From Chryseobacterium aquaeductus (GTDB lineage Bacteria > Bacteroidota > Bacteroidia > Flavobacteriales > Weeksellaceae): 64,000 nt of DNA. Below the pieces are notes generated by a model. It worked only from the letters and a program-made list of their open reading frames with translations, ran no database searches and was not told the origin of the DNA. Positions 34,857 through 44,083 of this stretch are shown one piece after another. Numbering within the stretch: the first letter of the stretch is position 1; every line of letters starts with the position of its first letter. Position numbers and translations under genes: made by a program. The stretch covers positions 1,984,001 through 2,048,000 of the forward strand of contig NZ_CAJIMS010000001.1 of the NCBI RefSeq assembly GCF_905175375.1, given 5' to 3'.

Positions 34857-37800
34857 ATGTTTTACGATCATCAGCAGATAGAAAAAAAGTGGCAGAAATA
34901 TTGGGAAGACAATAAAACCTACAAAACTTCCGATAAAACAGACAAACCAAAATTTTATGTTCTCGATATGTTTCCGTATCCTTCCGGAGCAGGACTTCAC
35001 GTAGGTCATCCTCTTGGGTATATTGCGTCAGATATTTATGCCAGATATAAGAGACATCAAGGTTTCAACGTTCTTCATCCTGTTGGTTACGATAGTTTCG
35101 GACTTCCTGCTGAGCAGTATGCGATTCAGACAGGGCAACATCCTGCTATTACCACTGAGCAAAACATTACGAGATACGAAGAGCAATTAAGAAAAATCGG
35201 GTTTTCATTTGACTGGAGTAGAGAAGTAAGAACTTCAGACGCTTCTTATTATAAATGGACACAATGGATTTTTATTGAATTATTCCATTCTTGGTATAAT
35301 AAAGATACAGACAAAGCGGAATCGATCTTAACTTTGATTAAACATTTTGAAGAAAAAGGGACAGCAGATTTAAATGCTAATCAAAATGAGGAATTAAATT
35401 TCACTGCAGAAGAATGGAAAGCTGCTTCTAAAATTGATCAAGAAGATATCTTATTAAATTACCGTTTGTCTTACAGGGCAGAAACGACTGTCAACTGGTG
35501 TCCTGCGTTAGGAACTGTATTAGCAAACGATGAGGTGAAAGACGGAAAATCCGAAAGAGGAGGTTTCCCGGTTTTCCAAAAGAAAATGATGCAGTGGAGC
35601 ATGAGAATTTCTGCTTACTCAGAAAGATTATTACAAGGTTTAAAAACATTAGACTGGCCACAACCTTTGAAAGATTCACAAGAATATTGGATCGGGAAAT
35701 CTCAAGGCGCACAAGTGAAGTTTTTGGTTGATAGTTGTCAGTTGTCAGTTGATGGAGAAGGAAATTCCGACAACCAACAACCAACAGCCGACAACTACAT
35801 AGAAGTTTTCACAACAAGACCTGACACCATTTTCGGTGCTACATTTATGGTGTTGGCTCCTGAAAATCCTTTGGTGGAAACAATTACTACCGCAGAACAA
35901 AAAGTTGAGGTTGACACATATATTGAAGAAACTTCAAAGAAAACCGAGCGTGATAGAATGGCAGATGTGAAAAATGTTTCCGGTGCTTTCACGGGAAGTT
36001 ATGCGATCAATCCTTTCAGCAATGACAAGATGCCGATTTATATTTCAGATTACGTCTTAATGGGTTACGGAACGGGAGCTGTAATGGCTGTTCCTGCACA
36101 TGACGAGCGTGATCATAGGTTTGCAAAGAAATTTAATTTAGAAATAAAAAAAGTTGTAGAAACTGACGAAGATATTCAGGAAAAATCTTTTGATTCTAAA
36201 GATTCGGTTTGTGTAAACTCAGATTTCTTAAATGGCTTACATTATAATGATGCAAAAACTTTAATTATAGATGCCATTGAGAAAAAAGGAATTGGTCACG
36301 GAACTACAAATTACAGACAGCGTGACGCGATTTTCTCAAGACAGAGATATTGGGGTGAGCCTGTTCCTATTTATTATAAGGATGGAATGCCTTACACTTT
36401 GCCAACTTCTGCTTTGCCGTTAGAACTTCCCGAAGTTGAAAAATATTTACCGACAGAAGACGGAGATCCGCCATTAGGTAATTCAAAAACTTTTGCCTGG
36501 GATGAAGCGAATCAGAAAGTGGTTGCGACAGATTTGATTGATGATCAGACTGTTTTCCCGTTAGAATTATCTACAATGCCTGGTTGGGCAGGAAGCTCAT
36601 GGTATTTCTTACGATATATGGATCCTAATAATGATGAGGTTTTTGCGAATAAAGAATTAACTGATTATTGGGGACAAGTAGATTTGTATATTGGTGGAAG
36701 CGAGCACGCAACTGGTCATTTATTATATTCCCGTTTCTGGAATATGTTCTTAAAAGATAGAGGATATATTAATCAAGATGAGCCTTTCCAAAAGTTGATT
36801 AATCAGGGAATGATTTTGGGGATGAGTGCGTTTGTTTATAGAGCAAATTTTGGAGTTGGAGGATACAATAATTTTAATTCAAGTAAATTTTCAAAGTTAA
36901 TTATTCCTAAAGCTTTATATGATTATATTCAAAAAGAGAAAATTGAGAGAAAGGCATTGGAAATTATAATTTCTTTTCATAAAGATTCTAATTATGATTT
37001 TATTTCTAGATATTATGGAGATGATGAAGGTGAGAAAAATACTAAGGGGTCGAAGTTTGAAGATGATTTATTATATGAGTTTAAAACTAGTTTGTTTAAA
37101 TTAATTAACAATGATGAGAGAATTACAAGTTTTTCTCTTAGTTCGAAAGATATTACTCCGATTCATGTTGATGTATCATTGTTAAAAGGAACTTCTGATG
37201 AACTTGATACTGAAGCTTTCAAATCTTGGAGACCCGATTATGCAGACGCTGAATTTATTTTAGAAGACGGAAAATACATCACAGGTCGTGAAGTAGAAAA
37301 AATGTCCAAATCAAAATACAACGTGGTAAATCCTGATGATATCTGTGAAGAATACGGAGCAGACGGTTTAAGATTGTATGAAATGTTCTTAGGTCCATTA
37401 GAACAATCCAAGCCTTGGAACACGCAAGGTCTAAGCGGAGTGTACGGTTTCCTTAAAAAATTCTGGAATTTATATTTCAATGGAGATCACTTTGAAGTAT
37501 CTGAAGAAGAGCCGACAAAAGAAGAATATAAAATTCTCCATACCTTACTAAAGAAGGTAGTTTATGATATTGAAAATTTTTCTTTCAATACCTCTGTTTC
37601 TTCGTTTATGATTGCTGTCAACGAGTTACAGAAAATAAAGTGCAATAAACGCAATATTTTAGAACCTTTAGCCGTTATTATTTCCCCTTACGCTCCTCAC
37701 ATCTGTGAAGAGGTATGGAATTTGCTTGGTCATAAAGACTCGATAGAATTTGAAAAGTTCCCATTACTGAACGAGCAATATTTGATTGAGGACGAAATTA

Positions 37801-37979
37801 ACTATCCGATAAGTGTAAATGGTAAAATGAAATTTAAAATTTCTCTCTCAGCTCAACTTTCTGCTGCTGAAGTAGAAGTTTTAGTGCTTCAAAATGACAA
37901 ATTGAAAGAAATTTTGGAAGGTAAAACGCCTAAAAAGATTATTGTAGTACACAAAAAGATAGTAAATATTGTAATTTAA
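34857..37979 (+). CDS. leuS: Leucyl-tRNA synthetase with two insertions
   Basis: Charges tRNA(Leu). At 1040 residues it is about 100 longer than usual for the phylum. The class I HIGH motif is HVGH (48-51); the CP1 editing domain has FTTRPDTIFG (~318-327); KMSKS is at 815-819. Insertion A: residues ~290-314 in the editing domain, coded by an imperfect inverted repeat. Insertion B: residues ~663-764, between 'LGMSAFVYR' and 'DITPIHVDVS', in the leucine-specific-domain region just before KMSKS; its coding DNA (36843-37148) is visibly lower in GC than its flanks. The frame stays open throughout, so the protein is probably functional. Confidence 0.93.
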   Translation: MFYDHQQIEKKWQKYWEDNKTYKTSDKTDKPKFYVLDMFPYPSGAGLHVGHPLGYIASDIYARYKRHQGFNVLHPVGYDSFGLPAEQYAIQTGQHPAITTEQNITRYEEQLRKIGFSFDWSREVRTSDASYYKWTQWIFIELFHSWYNKDTDKAESILTLIKHFEEKGTADLNANQNEELNFTAEEWKAASKIDQEDILLNYRLSYRAETTVNWCPALGTVLANDEVKDGKSERGGFPVFQKKMMQWSMRISAYSERLLQGLKTLDWPQPLKDSQEYWIGKSQGAQVKFLVDSCQLSVDGEGNSDNQQPTADNYIEVFTTRPDTIFGATFMVLAPENPLVETITTAEQKVEVDTYIEETSKKTERDRMADVKNVSGAFTGSYAINPFSNDKMPIYISDYVLMGYGTGAVMAVPAHDERDHRFAKKFNLEIKKVVETDEDIQEKSFDSKDSVCVNSDFLNGLHYNDAKTLIIDAIEKKGIGHGTTNYRQRDAIFSRQRYWGEPVPIYYKDGMPYTLPTSALPLELPEVEKYLPTEDGDPPLGNSKTFAWDEANQKVVATDLIDDQTVFPLELSTMPGWAGSSWYFLRYMDPNNDEVFANKELTDYWGQVDLYIGGSEHATGHLLYSRFWNMFLKDRGYINQDEPFQKLINQGMILGMSAFVYRANFGVGGYNNFNSSKFSKLIIPKALYDYIQKEKIERKALEIIISFHKDSNYDFISRYYGDDEGEKNTKGSKFEDDLLYEFKTSLFKLINNDERITSFSLSSKDITPIHVDVSLLKGTSDELDTEAFKSWRPDYADAEFILEDGKYITGREVEKMSKSKYNVVNPDDICEEYGADGLRLYEMFLGPLEQSKPWNTQGLSGVYGFLKKFWNLYFNGDHFEVSEEEPTKEEYKILHTLLKKVVYDIENFSFNTSVSSFMIAVNELQKIKCNKRNILEPLAVIISPYAPHICEEVWNLLGHKDSIEFEKFPLLNEQYLIEDEINYPISVNGKMKFKISLSAQLSAAEVEVLVLQNDKLKEILEGKTPKKIIVVHKKIVNIVI
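35724..35800. repeat. Imperfect inverted repeat inside leuS
   Basis: Left arm (AGTTGTCAGTTGTCAGTTG, 35733-35751) and right arm (35771-35795) are complementary over about 24 bp with mismatches. It is translated in frame as residues ~290-314, and looks like a small mobile or replication-slippage insertion. Confidence 0.6.
36843..37148 (+). other. AT-rich in-frame insertion in leuS
   Basis: Codes for ~102 residues rich in Lys, Asn, Tyr and Asp that ordinary LeuRS lacks at this point. My hand count for 36901-37140 is 57 G+C in 240 bases (about 24%), against 33-43% in nearby leuS segments. No splicing motifs for an intein are seen. Confidence 0.6.
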
Positions 37980-38161
37980 TTTAAAATTAACATTGGTAAT
38001 TTCAAAAATTTTCGCGCTTAAAGTTTTTGATTTTTTAATATATTTATAAAAAGTGATAAAAATCAGTAATATATTTAGATATAATTACAATATCGGAATC
38101 GTATTAAATTTTCTTTATCAAAAAAAGACAAAATGTTTATTTAAGACTATTGCATTTTAAG

Positions 38162-38169
38162 TAATTTTG
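38162..38169 (+). promoter_or_regulatory. -7 element for the TonB cluster
   Basis: TAATTTTG, 49 bp before the ATG at 38219. No TTTG is seen at the -33 spacing. Confidence 0.4.
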
Positions 38170-38218
38170 CCTTTATTTTACAACTTTAAAATTTTTAAAC
38201 AATATAATTTAGTTAAAT

Positions 38219-39082
38219 ATGGAAATGAATGTTTCAAAAAATGATGAGCAAGTAGTTGCTAGAAAGGCAGGAGGTTTAAATCCGGCTGTAATTATTCCTA
38301 TCCTATTGGTATTGGGGATTTGTATTTGGTTATTCGTATTGGGTAGCCCGAGTAATTTTAAAGCTGATCCTAGATTAGGAGGAGGTTCTGTAGCTTTTTC
38401 TGATGTTGAAGGTAAAGATCTTCATCCGGAAGGGTTCATGGGAATGATTTACATGGGAGGTGTTATTGTACCATTGCTTGTTACATTCATGATTACTGTA
38501 ATTGTTTTCTCATTTGAAAGATATTTTGTTTTAAACAAAGCTTCAGGTGCAGGAAACGTTGATAACTTTGTAGTAAAGGTTAGAAGTTTGTTAAACCAAA
38601 ATAAAGTTGACGAGGCTTTAGAAGAGTGCGACAGACAGCAAGGTTCTGTAGGAAATGTGGTAAAAGAAGGTTTGACGACTTACAAAGCGTTGGCTCATGA
38701 TACTACATTAAACAAAGAACAAAAAATGATTGCTCTAAACAAAGCTATCGAAGAAGCAACAACTCTAGAGATGCCAATGCTTGAGAAGAACATGATGATT
38801 CTTTCTACATTAGGTACTGTAGCAACGTTGGTAGCACTATTGGGTACTGTAATTGGTATGATTAGAGCATTCTTCGCGTTGGGAGCTAGTGGTGGTACAC
38901 CTGATGCTGCAGCGTTATCAATTGGTATTTCTGAAGCTTTGATTAATACTGCATTAGGTATTGGTACTTCAGCGGTGGCGATTATCCTTTACAACTTCTT
39001 TACTTCAAAAATTGACGGATTAACTTATAAGATCGACGAGATCGCAATGAGCATCCAGCAGTCTTTTGCAGAATTTCACTAA
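38219..39082 (+). CDS. exbB: MotA/TolQ/ExbB proton channel protein
   Basis: Inner-membrane pentamer that converts proton flow into TonB motion. The 287 residues have a cytoplasmic start, a first membrane helix (~23-43), a second (~80-100), then a long cytoplasmic domain and the paired helices ending with 'MILSTLGTVATLVALLGTVIGMIRAF' and 'SEALINTALGIGTSAVAIILYNFF', the conserved pore signature. First gene of exbB-exbD-exbD-tonB. The second and third subunits start within about 60 bp of each other. Confidence 0.95.
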   Translation: MEMNVSKNDEQVVARKAGGLNPAVIIPILLVLGICIWLFVLGSPSNFKADPRLGGGSVAFSDVEGKDLHPEGFMGMIYMGGVIVPLLVTFMITVIVFSFERYFVLNKASGAGNVDNFVVKVRSLLNQNKVDEALEECDRQQGSVGNVVKEGLTTYKALAHDTTLNKEQKMIALNKAIEEATTLEMPMLEKNMMILSTLGTVATLVALLGTVIGMIRAFFALGASGGTPDAAALSIGISEALINTALGIGTSAVAIILYNFFTSKIDGLTYKIDEIAMSIQQSFAEFH

Positions 39083-39143
39083 GAAATAGGTGAGTCTGTG
39101 TTTTACACAAAAAAAGAAGTTTAAATTAATTAGATAATAAATA

Positions 39144-39755
39144 ATGGCGAGAATAAAACCAAAAAGACATGGGGTAGTTACGGATATGACCGCAATGTGC
39201 GACGTTACGTTCCTACTACTTACGTTCTTTATTATGACCACGCAGTTTAAAAAACCTGATGTGGAGCAAATCAAACCGCCATCTTCAATCTCAGAAAAAT
39301 TACTTCCTGATGCTAGTTTAATGACTATTAATGCTACACCAGACGGAAAATTTTATTTCCAGCCGGTAGAGAATGCAACAGAAAGATTAGAGCTTTTGGA
39401 TAAAATGAGTGAAAAGTACGGAGTTACTTTTGATGACAACCAAAAAGCTGCATTTCAGAGAGTTCAGACAATCGGGGTTCCTATGAGCCAGCTTAGAAGC
39501 TATCTTTCGTTGTCTGAAGATGAGCAGAAGAATTTTAAAAGTCCAAAAGGAATTCCTATGGACAGTACAGATAAACAGTTAGTAGACTGGGTAGAACAGA
39601 GTTTAAGCGTTAATCCTGCTTATAAATTAGCAATCAAGGGTGATGTTACAACAGAATATCCGAAAGTTAAAAGTTTATTTGAGGGTTTAAGAGATATAGA
39701 TTTTCTTAAATTTTGGTTGATAACGTCACAAGAAGGTAAAAAACCTAACGAATAA
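39144..39755 (+). CDS. exbD: ExbD/TolR-family protein, first of the tandem pair
   Basis: A 203-residue protein: one membrane segment (~16-34, DMTAMCDVTFLLLTFFIM, with the functional Asp), then a periplasmic domain with an insertion at ~75-130 not present in the next copy. Bacteroidetes TonB clusters often carry two unlike ExbD proteins. It is followed by the second copy after 6 bp. Confidence 0.93.
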   Translation: MARIKPKRHGVVTDMTAMCDVTFLLLTFFIMTTQFKKPDVEQIKPPSSISEKLLPDASLMTINATPDGKFYFQPVENATERLELLDKMSEKYGVTFDDNQKAAFQRVQTIGVPMSQLRSYLSLSEDEQKNFKSPKGIPMDSTDKQLVDWVEQSLSVNPAYKLAIKGDVTTEYPKVKSLFEGLRDIDFLKFWLITSQEGKKPNE

Positions 39756-39761
39756 TAAGAA

Positions 39762-40304
39762 ATGGCAGAAGTACAGGTACAAGAAAAAGGCGGCAAAGGC
39801 GGCAAGGTACGATCCAAAAAGAATAACCCAAGAGTTGATATGACTCCGATGGTGGATTTGAATTTCTTACTATTGATGTTCTTTATGTTTACATCAACGT
39901 TTAGTAAACCAAATGTGATGGATCTAGGTCTACCGGGTAAACCAAAACCAAATGACCCGGTTCCTCCACAGACAGAAATTAAACTTTCTAATTCAATTTC
40001 TTTATTATTAGGAAAGGACAACAGAATTTTTTGGCATCAGCAAGATAATACGTCTTTAACTGACCAAAATTTGACTGAGACTTCTTTTGATAGAGAAGGT
40101 ATTAGAAGAATTATTGAGCAAGCTAAGGCAGGTGCGGTTGATAAAGACAAATTTACAGTCATTATCAAACCAACTGACGACGCAGTATATAAAAACTTTG
40201 TAGACATTCTTGATGAGATGGCGATTACTAAAAGTGAAAGATATGGTGTTACCGATCTTAAGCCTTGGGAGAAAGCGATTTATGACAAGAAAGTTGGCAA
40301 CTAG
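39762..40304 (+). CDS. exbD: ExbD/TolR-family protein, second of the tandem pair
   Basis: A 180-residue protein with a Gly/Lys-rich start, one membrane segment (~28-46) opening with DMTPMVDLNFLLLMFF, and a periplasmic domain. It shares long stretches with the orphan copy at 14365 ('SKPNVMDLGLPGK', 'IIKPTDDA', 'NFVDILDEM', 'ERYGVTDLKPWE'), more than with its neighbour, so these two are recent paralogues. Confidence 0.94.
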   Translation: MAEVQVQEKGGKGGKVRSKKNNPRVDMTPMVDLNFLLLMFFMFTSTFSKPNVMDLGLPGKPKPNDPVPPQTEIKLSNSISLLLGKDNRIFWHQQDNTSLTDQNLTETSFDREGIRRIIEQAKAGAVDKDKFTVIIKPTDDAVYKNFVDILDEMAITKSERYGVTDLKPWEKAIYDKKVGN

Positions 40305-40342
40305 CCAACGCTACAAGTAATTAACCATTAATTGATATTACA

Positions 40343-41185
40343 ATGGCAGATGAAAATGTTTACGGTCAAAATCTTACGCTAAACGAGATCGTATTTGAAA
40401 ATAGAAATAAAAATTATGGGGCTTATGATATTAGAACTCAGTATCCTAGATTACTGACGAAATCTTTCATCATCGGTACTTCTATATTTTTATTGATTGC
40501 TTTATCTCCTCTTATTTATTTAACCATCAAAAATCTTGCTGCTGAAGACCAAGTAGAAGTGAATGCAGATTTGGTTGAAATTATACAGGAAGATAAAATC
40601 ATAGAGCAGCCGAAGGAAGAAGAACCACCACCACCTCCTCCACCAAAAGAGGAAGAGAAAATTGAAATTATTCAGAATGTGGTTCCTGAGCCTGTGAAAG
40701 CTCCAAAAATTGAAACTCCACCACCGCCAATTTCTAAGCAATTAGAAACTACTACAGGTGTTACGGCCCAAGAAGGTGTGAAAGCTCCGGCTTACACTCC
40801 ACCGCCGCCACCGCCATCTACAGGTACTAAAGCTTCAACAGCTGAAGTAAAACCTCAGGTGAGTGATACGCAAGTATATAGCGAGGTAGAGCAAACAGCA
40901 GAGTTTCCTGGAGGTATCAATGCATTTAGAAATAAAGTGTCTGGTAACTTCGACGGTTCAGCAATGAACGGTGATGAAGGTACTGTAAAAACTGAAATCA
41001 CTTTCGTAGTTGAAAGAGATGGGTCTATTACAGATATCAAAGCTAATGGTAAAAATTCAGACTTTAATTCTGAAGCTATTAGAACGATTAAGTCTATTAA
41101 AAATAAATGGACTCCTGCAAAAATCAATGGTCAATCTGTTCGTTACAGATTTAGATTGCCGTTAACGATGAATTTTGAAGGATAG
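40343..41185 (+). CDS. tonB: Energy transducer TonB
   Basis: A 280-residue protein with a cytoplasmic start, one membrane helix (~36-57), a Pro-rich periplasmic spacer (~90-170, several PPPPPPKEEE-type runs) and the C-terminal TonB domain (~190-280) with 'VEQTAEFPGGINAFR' and 'IKNKWTPAKINGQSVRYRFRLPLT'. It drives outer-membrane TonB-dependent transporters. Last gene of the exbBDD-tonB operon, ended by a hairpin. Confidence 0.95.
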   Translation: MADENVYGQNLTLNEIVFENRNKNYGAYDIRTQYPRLLTKSFIIGTSIFLLIALSPLIYLTIKNLAAEDQVEVNADLVEIIQEDKIIEQPKEEEPPPPPPPKEEEKIEIIQNVVPEPVKAPKIETPPPPISKQLETTTGVTAQEGVKAPAYTPPPPPPSTGTKASTAEVKPQVSDTQVYSEVEQTAEFPGGINAFRNKVSGNFDGSAMNGDEGTVKTEITFVVERDGSITDIKANGKNSDFNSEAIRTIKSIKNKWTPAKINGQSVRYRFRLPLTMNFEG

Positions 41186-41207
41186 TATTTATTCTTAAAT
41201 AATATTA

Positions 41208-41243
41208 AAAAAGAGAAGCTTATGCTTCTCTTTTTATTTTTTT
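41208..41243 (+). terminator. Terminator of the TonB cluster
   Basis: An AAAAAGAGAAGC / GCTTCTCTTTTT stem with a TTAT loop, followed by a T-rich run. Confidence 0.85.
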
Positions 41244-41246
41244 TAA

Positions 41247-41254
41247 TACTTTTG
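41247..41254 (+). promoter_or_regulatory. -7 element next to the start codon at 41259
   Basis: TACTTTTG ends only 4 bp before the ATG at 41259, so the transcript would start at or near the start codon. Confidence 0.4.
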
Positions 41255-41258
41255 TTAT

Positions 41259-41456
41259 ATGGTATTCAAATATTTATCCTTAGTGACAGGATTTTGTTAT
41301 ATAATTTTAGGGCTTGTTATTATTTTTTACAAAACGTCCTTTGCCAGTTTCGATCCTACAATGATTTTAGTATTCGGTATAGCAATAATCTTGTACGGAA
41401 CGTTTAGAATTTGGCGCGGCTTTTTAAATCTTAAAAATAATAATGATGAAGAATAA
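41259..41456 (+). CDS. Small two-helix membrane protein
   Basis: A 65-residue protein with two hydrophobic helices (~4-22 and ~34-50), a 'TFRIWRGFLN' segment and an acidic Asn/Glu tail. It overlaps the start of the PstS-like gene by 14 bp. No family recognised; the overlap and the promoter make it credible. Confidence 0.6.
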   Translation: MVFKYLSLVTGFCYIILGLVIIFYKTSFASFDPTMILVFGIAIILYGTFRIWRGFLNLKNNNDEE

Positions 41457-42321
41457 TTTAAGAATTCTATTTATTGTTTTTTTAGGGACAACCATTTTTG
41501 GTTGCTCGGAAAAGAAGGAAAAATCTCTCTCCTACAACAACGGTGAAATGACTATTCTTACCGACGAATCTTTTAAAAGCGTTACAGAAGCTTTAGCAGA
41601 AGGTTACATGATCAGTTATCCTGAAAGCAAGATCAAGGTTGTCACAAAAAAGGAAGATCTTGGATTTTTAGACCTTTTGAGCAATAAAGCAAAAATTGCC
41701 GTGATGTCTAAAGACTTGTCTCCACAGGAGAAAGAAGCTTACGAAAAGCAGGTAGATTTAAAATTTACACCTGCAAGATTTGCGGCAGACGCAGTGGTTT
41801 TTGTTGTCCCAAAAAATTCAACGAAGACAAGCATTACAATGGAAGAGATTACACAAGGAATGCAGTCTGATGAAAAGAATTTTATCTTTGATGGTGCAAA
41901 CTCCAGTAATTTGAATTTTGTAGCACAAAAACTAAAAAAACTTCCTAAAGATTTGAAATATTCCATTATTCCCGGAAGTAAGAATGTGATTGAAGAGCTT
42001 GATAAGTATCCAAATAAAATTGGAGTGGTAGGATTAAATACCATTAGCAGACCTTATGACAAAAATGCAGATAAATTAAGAGAATTAATAAAAATATTAC
42101 CAGTTGTTCACAATGGGAAATCATATAACGCAGATTTTGAAGGAATGCGTGAAATGAAATATCCTTTTACGAGAGTGTTGTATTTCCTTACTAATGAAGG
42201 CAGTTTTAATATCGCCAGTGGTTTTATAAGGTACTCTTGTACCCATCTAGGACAGAAAATAGTACAGAAAGAGGGGCTGCAGCCTTATAATATTTATCCG
42301 AGAGAAGTGCAGATGCGTTAA
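41443..42321 (+). CDS. PstS-like substrate-binding lipoprotein
   Basis: A 292-residue protein with a lipoprotein signal (I-F-G-C, Cys at ~21). The body is PBP-like type II: 'MTILTDESFKSVTEALAEGY', 'KAKIAVMSKDLSPQEKEAY', 'DAVVFVVPKNS' and the C-terminal 'LGQKIVQKEGLQPY', as in phosphate-binding proteins. No pst ABC genes are nearby, so the ligand or role may differ: it may work with the TonB cluster just upstream or as a signal protein. The start could be 41443 or the next Met at 41446. Confidence 0.85.
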   Translation: MMKNNLRILFIVFLGTTIFGCSEKKEKSLSYNNGEMTILTDESFKSVTEALAEGYMISYPESKIKVVTKKEDLGFLDLLSNKAKIAVMSKDLSPQEKEAYEKQVDLKFTPARFAADAVVFVVPKNSTKTSITMEEITQGMQSDEKNFIFDGANSSNLNFVAQKLKKLPKDLKYSIIPGSKNVIEELDKYPNKIGVVGLNTISRPYDKNADKLRELIKILPVVHNGKSYNADFEGMREMKYPFTRVLYFLTNEGSFNIASGFIRYSCTHLGQKIVQKEGLQPYNIYPREVQMR

Positions 42322-42428
42322 ATAATATTAAATTAATCTCATTCCCAATTTATTCACTTATTTTGGTCTGAAAATTGTGGATAGATATAGTTCAATTTAG
42401 AAAATATATAATGAAAGATATAATGATT

Positions 42429-44060
42429 ATGAATGTAAAGAAAATTGCTTTTGGAGCAGCAGTTGTATTTTTTAGTAATTTTACCAGTGCACAAACGCTG
42501 CAAGATGGTATAATCAGTATTGATAGTGATAAATTTGCTCAGGCAAAAAATAATTTCACTCAAATGATCGCTAAAGATCCAAGTGCAGAAAACCATTTTT
42601 ATTTAGGAAATACATATTTAAGGCAAGCGGAGCCGGATTTTGCAAAGGCTACAGAAAGCTTTAACAAGGGTCTAGCTGCAGACCGCAAAAGTTATTTAAA
42701 TCAATTAGGTTTAGCAACGGTTAAACTTGGAAAAGGTGATAAAAGTGCTATCGCTGAAATTCAGAAAGTAGTTACAGATTCGAGAGAAAAAGATGCTGAA
42801 GTTCTTTACAGAGCGGCAGAAGCTTTGACTTTATTTGAAAAAAATAACTCGCCGGATCTTGCTATCCAGTTCTTGAATAAGGCAATTGAAAGAGCTAAAA
42901 AAGATGTGCCTGCAAACTATTATTACACATTGGGTGATGCTTACAGATTAAAAAAAATACCTGGTGATGCAATGACTGCTTATGATAAAGCTTTGCCTTT
43001 AGCTAAAAATAAAGCTTCGGTTTACACAAGAATCGGAACACTTTGGATGGCTGCTCAACAATGGCAACAAGCGAAGACAAGCATAGAAAAAGCAATTGCT
43101 ACGGATGCTACTTATGCGCCTGCATACAAAGCTTTAGCGGCTTACAATATTAAATATCAAGAGAATGCAAAGGCAACTCAAGATTTGATTAATTATACAA
43201 AATATGCTGATGAAGATCCGTATACTCAATTGGAGATTGCTAAATTGTATTTTACCAACGAAGATTATGCTAACTCAAAGGCGATTTTAGATAAGATTTT
43301 TGATAAAGTTGATGATCCTATCAAATTTAAATTAAGATCTTACGTGAACTATGCAGATGGTCAGTACGCCGAAGCAAAACAAAATATGGATACATTTGTT
43401 TCTAAAGCAGAAAAATCTAGAGTACAACCTGCAGATCAGGGTTTGCAAGGTCTTATCGCAGCTGGTTTAGCAAAGACTGAAACCGATGCAGCTAAGAAAG
43501 CGGCTTTAACTGCAGAATCTCAGCAAAAAATTGCGATTGCAAAAGCAGCTAAAGATGAAACATTGAAATGGGACATGGAATTGGCTAAAATCAGTGGTGG
43601 AGGAGCTGCTTCTCAATCATCTGTTGATGCAGGACCTACAAATCCGCAAATCGAAGCATTGAAAAAACAAGTTGCAGCGAACGCTCAAGATTCTGATGCA
43701 TTGTATAAATTAGCAACAGCGTACCAAGATGCAAAGAATTGGAACGGTGCAATTATGACTTGGCAAAAAATGAGTGCGATCTTACCAGATTGGGCTCCTG
43801 CTTATTACAGTTTAGGATACGCTTATCAACAAGCTACAAACAATGATGCTGCAAAAATTTCTTACGAGAAATATATTGCGACTGTAAAGCCTGAAGAAGT
43901 AGAAGCTAACAAGCAAACTTTAGCTTACGCTTACTTTGCAGTGGCATATTTGTCTAAAGATTCTGATGTTGCAAAAGCAAAAGACTATGCTGCTAAATCT
44001 GTTCAATTAGATCCTACGTATCAGGATGCTGTAAAATTGAATGCAGAGATTAATAAATAA
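42429..44060 (+). CDS. TPR-repeat exported protein
   Basis: An Ala/Lys-rich protein with a signal peptide (MNVKKIAFGAAVVFFSNFTSA, cut before QTLQDG) and repeated tetratricopeptide units, e.g. 'ENHFYLGNTYLRQAEPDFAKA', 'NYYYTLGDAYRLKKIPGDAMTAY', 'DALYKLATAYQDAKNWNGAIM', 'APAYYSLGYAYQQA'. I start at 42429; an ATG at 42411 is possible. Conserved after the PstS-like gene in this group as far as I remember. Function unknown; a scaffold role is likely. Confidence 0.85.
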   Translation: MNVKKIAFGAAVVFFSNFTSAQTLQDGIISIDSDKFAQAKNNFTQMIAKDPSAENHFYLGNTYLRQAEPDFAKATESFNKGLAADRKSYLNQLGLATVKLGKGDKSAIAEIQKVVTDSREKDAEVLYRAAEALTLFEKNNSPDLAIQFLNKAIERAKKDVPANYYYTLGDAYRLKKIPGDAMTAYDKALPLAKNKASVYTRIGTLWMAAQQWQQAKTSIEKAIATDATYAPAYKALAAYNIKYQENAKATQDLINYTKYADEDPYTQLEIAKLYFTNEDYANSKAILDKIFDKVDDPIKFKLRSYVNYADGQYAEAKQNMDTFVSKAEKSRVQPADQGLQGLIAAGLAKTETDAAKKAALTAESQQKIAIAKAAKDETLKWDMELAKISGGGAASQSSVDAGPTNPQIEALKKQVAANAQDSDALYKLATAYQDAKNWNGAIMTWQKMSAILPDWAPAYYSLGYAYQQATNNDAAKISYEKYIATVKPEEVEANKQTLAYAYFAVAYLSKDSDVAKAKDYAAKSVQLDPTYQDAVKLNAEINK

Positions 44061-44083
44061 TTTTGATTTTTAAATCATAATAT

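Noticed and set aside
36843..37148. Intein or homing element in leuS
   Set aside because: No Cys/Ser start with His-Asn end, no splicing blocks or endonuclease motif, and too short.
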